Shown piece by piece: positions 1-5,058 of a stretch of 5,058 nucleotides of DNA. Positions within the stretch are counted from its first letter, which is position 1. Each line of letters starts with the position of its first letter. The stretch spans positions 1 to 5,058 of the forward strand of contig CALCBQ010000120.1 of the NCBI GenBank assembly GCA_937897215.1, read 5' to 3'. The DNA comes from an uncultured Clostridia bacterium (GTDB taxonomy: Bacteria; Bacillota; Clostridia; Oscillospirales; Acutalibacteraceae). The position numbers and the translations under genes are program-made. The notes beneath the pieces are model-generated. The model was not told where the DNA came from and made no database searches. It saw only the letters and a program-made list of their open reading frames with translations.

Positions 1-1438
1 CTTTAGAGATGAAGATGCTCGTGCTGACCGTTCTCCAGGAGAATTCTATCAGCTTGACTTTGAAATGGCATTTGCAACACAAGACGAAGTTCTTGAGGTT
101 TGTGAAGATGTTATTTATGACACATTTACAACATTCTCAGATAAAAAGGTTACTCCAAGACCATTCCGTAGAATCACCTATGCAGATGCTATGATGACTT
201 ATGGTTCAGACAAACCTGACCTTAGAAACCCACTTGTAATCTGTGATTTGACAGACTTCTTTGCAGGCGTTAACTTCCCTGCATTCAAGGGCAAGCCCGT
301 ACGCGGTATTGTTGCTAACTGTCAGGGTAAATCAAAGAAATTCTTTGAAGATTCACTTAAATATGCAACATCAAACGAAGTTGGCCTTGGTGGTCTTGGT
401 TATATCACACTTAAAGATGGTGTTTTTGCAGGTCCTATTGCTAAATTCTTAAGTGATGCACAAAAGGTTGAAATTACAGAACTCACAGGCGTTAAAGAGG
501 GCGAAACTCTGTTCTTTATCTGTGATGAAAAGAAAAACAGTACAGAGAAAAAGGCTGGCATGATTCGTACTTGGCTTGCAGCTCGCGACCAACTCGACTT
601 AATCCGTGATGACGCTTTTGAATTCTGTTTTGTTGTTGATTTCCCAATGTATGAAAATGACGAAGAAACAGGGGAGACAATTTTTACTCACAACCCATTC
701 TCAATGCCACAGGGTGGTATGGATGCACTTCTTACAAAAGACCCAACTGAAGTTCTCGCTTATCAGTATGACCTTGTTTGTAATGGTATAGAACTCGCAT
801 CAGGTGCTGTTCGTAACCACGATATTGACATTATGAAAAAGGCATTTGAAATTGCAGGTTATGATGAAGAAGAACTCAAAAACCGTTTCAATGCTTTATA
901 TACTGCATTCCAGTATGGTGCACCACCTCACGCAGGTATGGCACCTGGTATTGACCGTATGGTAATGCTTTTGACAGATGAAGAAAAAATTCTTGATGTT
1001 ATTGCATTCCCTCTTAACGGTAATGCACAAGACTTGTTACTTGGCGCACCAAGTGAAGTTACAAATCAACAGCTTGAAGATGTTCATCTTCTTGGTAACG
1101 GTAGCGCTTTGGCTCAACGTCAGGCATCAGTTGGTGGTACTTCAAAGAAAGCAACAGGCAAACGCTCAACTTTCTCAAATGCACAACAGCTTAACCAACT
1201 TTCTCTTACAGAAGATGAAGAGTCAGTTATGCAAGGTATTTTTAATGCTATGAAAGATAGCGAAGAAAAACTTAAAACTATTGATACAGAAAATGTTGAA
1301 GAAATGGTACACGTAATGCCAATGAAAAACGTACTTCGTGAAGATGTTCGTATTCAGAATTTCTCAAGAGAATCTCTTCTTGAAGGCGCTCCTGAGCGTA
1401 GCGACGATAGTTGGCAAGTACCAAGACTTGTAAAGTGA
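1..1438 (+). CDS. aspS: Aspartyl-tRNA synthetase fused to a C-terminal GatC domain (5' end outside window)
   Basis: The frame is open from base 2 and gives 478 residues, ending at TGA 1436-1438. It is a class II, bacterial-type AspRS that attaches Asp to tRNA in the cytoplasm. The N-terminal anticodon-binding domain and motif 1 lie upstream of the window. The visible part opens inside motif 2 (FRDEDARADR, residues 1-10). It then shows GSDKPD (68-73), a GAD insertion domain (about 75-185), THNPFSMPQ (229-237), NGIELASGAVR (261-271) and motif 3 around GIDRMVML (316-323). The usual AspRS end (GAPSEV...) falls near residue 363. The frame continues through a linker (about 364-389) into a GatC-like domain (about 390-478). 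Motif wording such as ADRSPGEFYQLD and FTHNPFSMPQGG recalls the AspRS type I know from Alphaproteobacteria rather than the E. coli type. Whether it is non-discriminating (Asp/Asn) cannot be read here, because the anticodon domain is missing. It is the first visible gene of an operon with gatA and gatB. Confidence 0.96.
   Translation, partial: FRDEDARADRSPGEFYQLDFEMAFATQDEVLEVCEDVIYDTFTTFSDKKVTPRPFRRITYADAMMTYGSDKPDLRNPLVICDLTDFFAGVNFPAFKGKPVRGIVANCQGKSKKFFEDSLKYATSNEVGLGGLGYITLKDGVFAGPIAKFLSDAQKVEITELTGVKEGETLFFICDEKKNSTEKKAGMIRTWLAARDQLDLIRDDAFEFCFVVDFPMYENDEETGETIFTHNPFSMPQGGMDALLTKDPTEVLAYQYDLVCNGIELASGAVRNHDIDIMKKAFEIAGYDEEELKNRFNALYTAFQYGAPPHAGMAPGIDRMVMLLTDEEKILDVIAFPLNGNAQDLLLGAPSEVTNQQLEDVHLLGNGSALAQRQASVGGTSKKATGKRSTFSNAQQLNQLSLTEDEESVMQGIFNAMKDSEEKLKTIDTENVEEMVHVMPMKNVLREDVRIQNFSRESLLEGAPERSDDSWQVPRLVK
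1091..1168 (+). other. Interdomain linker between AspRS and GatC domains
   Basis: About 26 residues, rich in Ser, Gly, Ala, Lys and Gln, join the conserved AspRS C-terminus to the GatC domain, as expected for a flexible tether. No ATG occurs in frame in the linker. The ATG at 1179 is out of frame. The only in-frame alternative start is a TTG at 1109, and I see no Shine-Dalgarno sequence before it. A separate GatC made by internal initiation is therefore unlikely. The boundaries are judged by eye from family motifs and may be off by several residues. Confidence 0.7.
1169..1435 (+). other. gatC: GatC domain (amidotransferase subunit C) at the C-terminus of AspRS
   Basis: About 89 residues match the whole length of free-standing GatC (about 95 residues). 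There is a helical N-terminal part with the LSLTEDEE segment, comparable to the usual L-E-L-S-E-E-E. It is followed by the diagnostic C-terminal stretch: D-T-E-N-V-E, HVMPMKNVLRED, then GAPE and QVPRLVK at the very end. GatC wraps around the GatA-GatB interface and stabilises the complex; it has no catalytic residues. No stand-alone gatC occurs between this domain and gatA, so the fused copy takes the place gatC normally has in a gatCAB operon. The assignment rests on clear motifs at the C-terminal half; the N-terminal half is more divergent. Confidence 0.9.
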
Positions 1439-1442
1439 GGTG
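1437..1442 (+). promoter_or_regulatory. Ribosome binding site of gatA
   Basis: GAGGTG overlaps the TGA stop of the synthetase-gatC gene and sits 7 bases before the ATG at 1450. This supports translational coupling. It also fixes the start of the short GatA, since an in-frame TGA at 1441-1443 excludes any upstream start. Confidence 0.75.
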
Positions 1443-1449
1443 AATAGTA

Positions 1450-2631
1450 ATGAAATATTATGCAACACAAATTAGAGAAAAAGGCAATATTGCAGTTGAT
1501 GATACAATTCTTGTTAAAGACGTGGTTTCAACTGCAGGTTCAAAAATCCTTGATGGTTTCAAGCCACTTTTCAGCGCAGAAGCAGTTACTCGTCTTGAAA
1601 ATAAAGGCTACGAAGTTTCAGGTAAAACAAATGTTGGCGAATTCGGTCTTGACCTTGTTGGCGAATTTTCATACTATGCACCACAAGAAGATAAATTATC
1701 AGGTGCAGCAGCAACTCTCGTTGCAAATGGCGAGGTTGAGGCAGCGCTCGGCGTAGATATGAACGGCTCAACAAGAAGAGCAGCAGCTTTAGCAGGTGTT
1801 GACTTCTTAAAACCAACTTACGGCACAGTTTCTCGTTACGGTGTAATTTCTTGTGCAGCATCAGGCGAACAGGTTGGCGTTTACGCAAAAGATGCTCAAA
1901 AAGTTGCCGAAATTATGAGCGTTATCGCAGGTCATGACGACAAAGACGGTACAAGTCTTAAAAATGACACTTATGATTATACAATTGCTGATGTAAAAGG
2001 CAAAAAAGTTGCTCTTAACAAATATTTGCTCGATAAAGCAGATGATGCAACAAAAGCAAAAGTTCTTGCATTTGCTGATTCACTTCGTGCAAACGGCGTT
2101 GAAGTTGTTGAGATTTCTTGCGATATGGTTGAAATCGCAAATACTGCTTGGCAGATTCTTATGTGCGCAGAAACTTGTAACAATGTTTCTCGTTATGACG
2201 GTGTTAAATTCGGTCATCGTGCAAAAGAATACAAAAACATTGACGAATTATACGTAAATACAAGAACAGAGGGCTTTAACTTCCTTACAAAAGCAGTTAT
2301 TCTTTACGGCTCTGATGTTCTTTCAAAAAATCGTTATAAAGATTGCTTTGATAAATCACTTCGCGTTCGCCGTGTAGTGGCAGAGGGACTCCAGAAAGCA
2401 TTCGAAGAATTTGATGCAATTCTTACTCCTGCTTGTGGTAAGTCAGAATACGAAGCATACGATATTAAAGATGCGTTCGGCAAAGTATTTGCAGAAAGTG
2501 TATTCACAGCAGTGCCAAATCTTATTGGTATTCCTGCTCTTGTTACAAACGGAGTTCAGCTTATGGGTAACCATTTCTCTGAAAGCACACTTTTAAGTCT
2601 TGCAAACAGCGTTGAAAAGGAGGGCAAATAA
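1450..2631 (+). CDS. gatA: Divergent, shortened GatA-like amidase subunit of the tRNA amidotransferase
   Basis: The product has 393 residues, against about 485 for typical GatA. GatA normally hydrolyses glutamine with a Lys/cis-Ser/Ser triad and passes ammonia to GatB. GatA-like landmarks are VKD (Lys23, the expected triad Lys), GKTN (58-61), G-S at 106-107 (Ser107, expected nucleophile), FLKPTYGTVSRYG (119-131), RYDGVKFGHR (248-257), NTRTEGF (270-276), RVRR (305-308) and LTPACG (325-330). Several things differ from the family. About 55 N-terminal residues before the Lys are absent. The NPW...PGGSSGGS loop is replaced by a shorter segment with only LSG (83-85), so the cis-Ser position falls on Leu83 or, with a one-residue slip, Ser84. 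GSDTGGS has become GVDMNGS. A loop near the C-terminus (365-368) is also shortened. The frame is intact, with codon use like its neighbours, and lies 11 bases after the AspRS-GatC stop and 1 base before gatB. The operon position makes GatA the best call; whether glutaminase activity survives is open. Confidence 0.88.
   Translation: MKYYATQIREKGNIAVDDTILVKDVVSTAGSKILDGFKPLFSAEAVTRLENKGYEVSGKTNVGEFGLDLVGEFSYYAPQEDKLSGAAATLVANGEVEAALGVDMNGSTRRAAALAGVDFLKPTYGTVSRYGVISCAASGEQVGVYAKDAQKVAEIMSVIAGHDDKDGTSLKNDTYDYTIADVKGKKVALNKYLLDKADDATKAKVLAFADSLRANGVEVVEISCDMVEIANTAWQILMCAETCNNVSRYDGVKFGHRAKEYKNIDELYVNTRTEGFNFLTKAVILYGSDVLSKNRYKDCFDKSLRVRRVVAEGLQKAFEEFDAILTPACGKSEYEAYDIKDAFGKVFAESVFTAVPNLIGIPALVTNGVQLMGNHFSESTLLSLANSVEKEGK
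2617..2623 (+). promoter_or_regulatory. Ribosome binding site of gatB
   Basis: AAGGAGG, a near-perfect Shine-Dalgarno sequence inside the last codons of gatA, lies 9 bases before ATG 2633. It decides the gatB start in favour of 2633 over the in-frame TTG at 2600. Confidence 0.85.
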
Positions 2632-2632
2632 T

Positions 2633-4051
2633 ATGAAATACGAACTTGTTATGGGCCTTGAAACTCACGTTGAGTTAAGTACTGAATCAAAAATATTCTG
2701 CTCTTGTGGTGGCCATAGTGCTGCTAATGAGCCTAACGATTGCGTTTGTCCTGCTTGTTCAGGTATGCCTGGTATGTTGCCGGTTATGAACAAACGAGTT
2801 GTTGAACTTGCAGTTACTGCAGGTCTTATGCTTAACTGTAACATTAATCGTTACACAACATTTGATAAGAAAAACTACTATTATCCTGACCTCCCTTGTG
2901 CATATCAGATTACACAGATTAACCACCCAATCTGTACAGATGGTTGTGTAACTCTTAAAACAAGCGAGGGTACTCGTGATATTCGCATTAAGCAAATCCA
3001 CATGGAAGAAGACGCAGGTAAACTTGTTCATAGCGGTAACTCATCATTTGTTGACTTTAACCGTACAAGTGTTCCACTTATTGAGATTGTTACTCAGCCT
3101 GACTTCCGTAGTGCTGAAGAGGTTGTAACATACCTTAATAAATTAAAGTCTATGTTCCGTTCAAGTGGCATTTCAGAATGTGAAGAAGGCGCAATGCGTT
3201 GCGACGTTAACATTTCTGTTCGTCCTGAGGGTAGCACAGAGTTCGGTGTTCGTACTGAAATTAAGAATATGGCATCATTTGAGGCTATCGAAAGAGCAAT
3301 CAAGTACGAATCACAACGTCATATTGACGCACTTGAATATGAAATTGAAGAACTTGTTCAAGAAACAAGACGTTTTGATGATGTAAGTGGTAAAACATTT
3401 GCAATGAGAAACAAGGAAACTGAAGCAGATTACCGTTATTTCCCAGATGCAAACCTTATGCCGATTATCATTGACGATGCTTGGCTTGAAGAAATCAAGG
3501 CTAATAAGCCTGTTGCAGTTGATGAAAAAGCTGAACAGTATCGTGAAGCAGGAATTTCTGAAAAAGAAATTGATATGCTTATTTCAAATCATAAGATTGC
3601 AAAAATGCACGAAGATATTGTTGCTATGGGTTGTAACTCAAAGGACACAGCAACTTGGATTCTTACAGATTGCGCAGGCGTTCTTCGTAAAGACGGCAAA
3701 ACTCTTAACGACCTTACAATGACAGCAGAAACATTGGCTACAATTATTAAGATGGTTGATAGTGGCAAAATCAACAGAAACGCAGGTAAGAAGGTTCTTA
3801 TTGCAGTTGTTGAAGATAATGTTGACCCTGTTGAGTTTGTTAAGGCACAGGGACTTGATAAGAAGTTCGACTCATCTGCTATTGATAGCGTAATCGACAA
3901 GGTTATCGCAGAAAACGAAAAAGCAGTTGCCGATTATAAGAGTGGTAAAGAAAAAGCACTTATGGCACTCTTCGGTGCTTGTATGAAAGAACTTCGTGGC
4001 GCAGGCGACCCAGCAGTAATTAAAGAACTTTTAACAAATAAACTTAAATAA
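2633..4051 (+). CDS. gatB: Aspartyl/glutamyl-tRNA amidotransferase subunit B
   Basis: This is a 472-residue protein of normal family length. GatB phosphorylates the Asp (or Glu) carried by mischarged tRNA and transfers ammonia to give Asn-tRNA(Asn) or Gln-tRNA(Gln). It shows the N-terminal GLETHVEL (8-15) and a zinc site, Cys23-x-Cys25 and Cys39-x-x-Cys42. It also has IHMEEDAGK (122-130), DFNRTSVPLIEIV (141-153), MRCDVNISVRP (188-198), TEIKN (208-212), QETRRFDD (243-250) and DYRYFPD (266-272). Glu10, His12, Glu125 and Glu151 fall where I recall the Mg-binding kinase-site residues of Staphylococcus aureus GatB, so this active site looks complete. The C-terminal helical and YqeY-like tail (about 295-472) is present, though the usual RGKANP motif reads RGAGDP. 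The start at 2633 is supported by AAGGAGG and by the conserved N-terminus. The gene is followed directly by a terminator, so it is the last gene of the operon. Confidence 0.97.
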   Translation: MKYELVMGLETHVELSTESKIFCSCGGHSAANEPNDCVCPACSGMPGMLPVMNKRVVELAVTAGLMLNCNINRYTTFDKKNYYYPDLPCAYQITQINHPICTDGCVTLKTSEGTRDIRIKQIHMEEDAGKLVHSGNSSFVDFNRTSVPLIEIVTQPDFRSAEEVVTYLNKLKSMFRSSGISECEEGAMRCDVNISVRPEGSTEFGVRTEIKNMASFEAIERAIKYESQRHIDALEYEIEELVQETRRFDDVSGKTFAMRNKETEADYRYFPDANLMPIIIDDAWLEEIKANKPVAVDEKAEQYREAGISEKEIDMLISNHKIAKMHEDIVAMGCNSKDTATWILTDCAGVLRKDGKTLNDLTMTAETLATIIKMVDSGKINRNAGKKVLIAVVEDNVDPVEFVKAQGLDKKFDSSAIDSVIDKVIAENEKAVADYKSGKEKALMALFGACMKELRGAGDPAVIKELLTNKLK

Positions 4052-4061
4052 CACACAAACT

Positions 4062-4091
4062 CGGCTCCCCTTGTCAGGGGAGCTGTTTTTT
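4062..4091 (+). terminator. Intrinsic terminator of the aspS-gatC/gatA/gatB operon
   Basis: The hairpin has arms at 4062-4070 (CGGCTCCCC) and 4077-4085 (GGGGAGCTG). This gives nine pairs, including one G-T wobble, a six-base loop (TTGTCA) and a run of six T at 4086-4091. It begins 10 bases after the gatB stop and is oriented to end transcription of the operon. Confidence 0.95.
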
Positions 4092-4117
4092 CGTAGAAAA
4101 AACTGAGGGGTAGTAAA

Positions 4118-4142
4118 AATAATGAATAAAGAATAATGAATA
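4118..4142. repeat. Short direct repeat, AATAATGAATA twice
   Basis: An exact 11-base repeat occurs at 4118-4128 and 4132-4142 (14-base period). It is followed by a degenerate continuation (TTGAATAA, 4143-4150). The sequence has low complexity, so it may have arisen by slippage. Confidence 0.55.
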
Positions 4143-4166
4143 TTGAATAAAAAAATTAGGAATTTC

Positions 4167-4192
4167 AAATTGAGTTCGACAAACTCCAATTT
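4167..4192. repeat. Small inverted repeat / hairpin
   Basis: AAATTGAGTT (4167-4176) pairs with AACTCCAATTT (4182-4192) across the five-base loop CGACA. This gives ten base pairs with one bulged C. No T-run follows, so it is not a typical terminator. Its role is unknown. Confidence 0.55.
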
Positions 4193-4230
4193 ACCTATAT
4201 ACTTTATTTATTATGCTGTTCGTATTCACA

Positions 4231-4306
4231 GAAAATGCAAGAAATTATTACAAAAATTGCATTTTTTCTGCATTTTTTCATTAAATAATATTCGAAATGC
4301 AAGAAA
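4231..4306. repeat. Cluster of tandem and inverted TGCATTTTTTC / AAATGCAAGAAA repeats
   Basis: TGCATTTTTTC occurs twice in perfect tandem (4258-4268 and 4269-4279). It is flanked by two direct copies of AAATGCAAGAAA in the opposite sense (4233-4244 and 4295-4306). AAAATGCAA (4232-4240) can pair with TTGCATTTT (4257-4265). TGCATTT (4269-4275) can pair with AAATGCA (4295-4301). The region could form two adjacent hairpins or be a set of protein-binding half-sites upstream of the hppA promoter. No function is demonstrated. Confidence 0.6.
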
Positions 4307-4353
4307 GAAGATGTATATATTTCACAAATTTGCAAAAAAGGATTGTTAAACCA

Positions 4354-4381
4354 TTGACAATAGCATTTTTCGGTATATAAT
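4354..4381 (+). promoter_or_regulatory. Sigma-A type promoter for hppA
   Basis: There is a perfect -35 TTGACA (4354-4359) and a perfect -10 TATAAT (4376-4381), with a 16-base spacer. Transcription would start around 4388, leaving a leader of roughly 30 bases before the GTG at 4421. A/T-rich sequence upstream could add an UP-element effect. Both boxes match the consensus exactly, which suggests strong basal expression. Confidence 0.88.
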
Positions 4382-4405
4382 TAGTACAATGAATATTTAT
4401 ATAAA

Positions 4406-4411
4406 GAGAGG
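4406..4411 (+). promoter_or_regulatory. Ribosome binding site of hppA
   Basis: GAGAGG lies 9 bases before GTG 4421 and supports that non-ATG start. The first in-frame ATG is 35 codons further on, inside the conserved first part of the protein. Confidence 0.75.
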
Positions 4412-4420
4412 AATAAGAGA

Positions 4421-5058
4421 GTGGAACAGTATTTAGTATTACTTACATTTATCGGCTCAGTAGCGGCACTTTTGTTTGCGTTGTTCACAGCAAAAAAGGT
4501 GCTCAAATTTTCTGAGGGTACAGAAAGAATGAAACACATTTCAGAGTCAATCCGTCAAGGTGCAAATGCATACCTTAAAAGACAGTATTCAATAGTTTCT
4601 GTCTTCTTTGGCGGAATGTTTATTGTACTTTGCATTATGGCGGCAGCAGGACTTCTTACATGGTTCGTGCCATTCGCATTTATTACAGGTGGACTTTTCT
4701 CAGGTCTTTCAGGTTTCGTAGGCATGAAAATTGCAACTCTTTCAAATGCAAGAACTGCAAACGCTTGCCGTGAAGGTCTTAACAAGGGCTTAAGAGTTGC
4801 TTTCTCTGCGGGTTCAGTTATGGGATTTACAGTGGTAGGCCTTGGACTTCTTGATATTTCAGTATGGTTCTTCCTTTTGAAATTCGTTTTCCATCTTCCG
4901 GCATCTGAAGTAACAAGCGCAATGCTTACATTTGGTATGGGTGCATCTTCAATGGCGCTTTTTGCACGTGTTGGTGGCGGTATTTTCACAAAAGCGGCAG
5001 ACGTTGGTGCTGACCTTGTTGGTAAAGTTGAAGCGGGGATTCCTGAAGACGACCCTCG
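4421..5058 (+). CDS. hppA: Membrane-integral ion-translocating pyrophosphatase, N-terminal part (3' end outside window)
   Basis: A GTG start opens 212 codons that stay open to the window end, roughly the first third of a family protein of about 700 residues. HppA hydrolyses cytoplasmic pyrophosphate, for instance that released by aminoacyl-tRNA synthetases, and uses the energy to pump H+ and/or Na+ across the membrane. Visible are a first membrane helix (about 4-24), the motif I-R-Q-G-A-N-A-Y-L (44-52) and further hydrophobic helices (about 57-80, 83-105, 126-157 and 165-183). The pyrophosphate-binding segment GGGIFTKAADVGADLVGKVE (185-204) contains the D(x7)KxE signature as Asp194, Lys202 and Glu204, followed by GIPEDDP. 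The residues that decide the pumped ion and K+ dependence lie downstream of the window, so this subtype cannot be called. The gene has its own strong promoter and is separated from the gat operon by a terminator. Confidence 0.95.
   Translation, partial: MEQYLVLLTFIGSVAALLFALFTAKKVLKFSEGTERMKHISESIRQGANAYLKRQYSIVSVFFGGMFIVLCIMAAAGLLTWFVPFAFITGGLFSGLSGFVGMKIATLSNARTANACREGLNKGLRVAFSAGSVMGFTVVGLGLLDISVWFFLLKFVFHLPASEVTSAMLTFGMGASSMALFARVGGGIFTKAADVGADLVGKVEAGIPEDDP

Larger units (their letters stand above)
4092..4353 (+). other. AT-rich intergenic region without a supported gene
   Basis: Between the terminator and the hppA promoter there is very AT-rich sequence. I find no open frame with a ribosome binding site, no tRNA-like cloverleaf and no riboswitch I recognise. 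It holds a short direct repeat (AATAATGAATA at 4118-4128 and 4132-4142), a small hairpin (4167-4192) and a cluster of TGCATTTTTTC-type repeats (4231-4306), each listed separately. A decayed repetitive element or a small non-coding RNA cannot be excluded. Confidence 0.6.

Noticed and set aside
1439..1449. Frameshift or missing sequence explaining the short GatA N-terminus
   Set aside because: The upstream DNA encodes the conserved GatC end (VPRLVK then stop), an in-frame TGA at 1441 blocks extension, and a binding site precedes ATG 1450. The short N-terminus therefore appears genuine.
2600..2632. Longer GatB starting at the in-frame TTG 2600
   Set aside because: It would overlap gatA by 32 bases and add 11 residues not found in the family. 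AAGGAGG is placed correctly for ATG 2633.
4233..4306. CRISPR-like repeats
   Set aside because: The repeats are only 11-12 bases, in mixed orientation and without regular spacers.
4143..4349. Small 68-codon open frame in the intergenic region starting at TTG
   Set aside because: It has no ribosome binding site, a TTG start inside a low-complexity repeat and a Lys/Phe/Ile/Asn-rich product typical of translated AT-rich DNA, and it runs through the hairpin repeats.
4389..4436. Fifteen-codon ATG frame overlapping the hppA start, possible leader peptide
   Set aside because: The ATG falls at or next to the predicted transcription start, leaving no room for a ribosome binding site. No attenuator-like structure follows.
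4555..4989. Minus-strand open frame of 144 codons
   Set aside because: It lies entirely antisense to hppA, whose + strand reading has clear pyrophosphatase motifs, and has no promoter or binding site of its own that I can see.

Overview
The window looks like a moderately AT-rich chromosomal segment of a low-GC Gram-positive anaerobe, most likely a Clostridia/Ruminococcaceae-type member of the Bacillota. The reasons are AGGAGG-type ribosome binding sites, a near-consensus sigma-A promoter, indirect Asn/Gln-tRNA biosynthesis genes and a membrane-bound pyrophosphatase. This placement is an inference from style and gene content; no taxonomic marker is present.

Layout, all on the + strand. (1) 1-1438: the 3' part of an aspartyl-tRNA synthetase gene whose product continues without a stop through a short Ser/Gly/Lys linker into a complete GatC-like domain. 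(2) 1450-2631: an unusually short and divergent GatA amidase subunit. (3) 2633-4051: a full-length, well-conserved GatB. (4) 4062-4091: an intrinsic terminator closing this operon. (5) 4092-4353: AT-rich non-coding sequence with short direct, tandem and inverted repeats. (6) 4354-4381: a strong promoter. (7) 4421-5058: the 5' part of hppA, a membrane-integral pyrophosphatase that runs off the window.

The first three genes read as one tightly packed translation unit (gaps of 11 and 1 bases). Together they would charge Asp onto tRNA and, if the synthetase is non-discriminating, convert Asp-tRNA(Asn) to Asn-tRNA(Asn). In that pathway GatB activates the Asp side chain, GatA normally supplies ammonia from glutamine, and GatC is the scaffold holding A and B together. 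Here GatC is covalently attached to the synthetase, which would make a built-in transamidosome.

The most notable observations are this AspRS-GatC fusion and its pairing with a GatA of 393 residues (about 485 is usual). That GatA lacks the N-terminal region and much of the amidase signature, including the canonical Gly-Gly-Ser-Ser-Gly-Gly-Ser loop. GatB next door keeps its expected metal and kinase-site residues. No mobile element, CRISPR array, tRNA or rRNA was seen.
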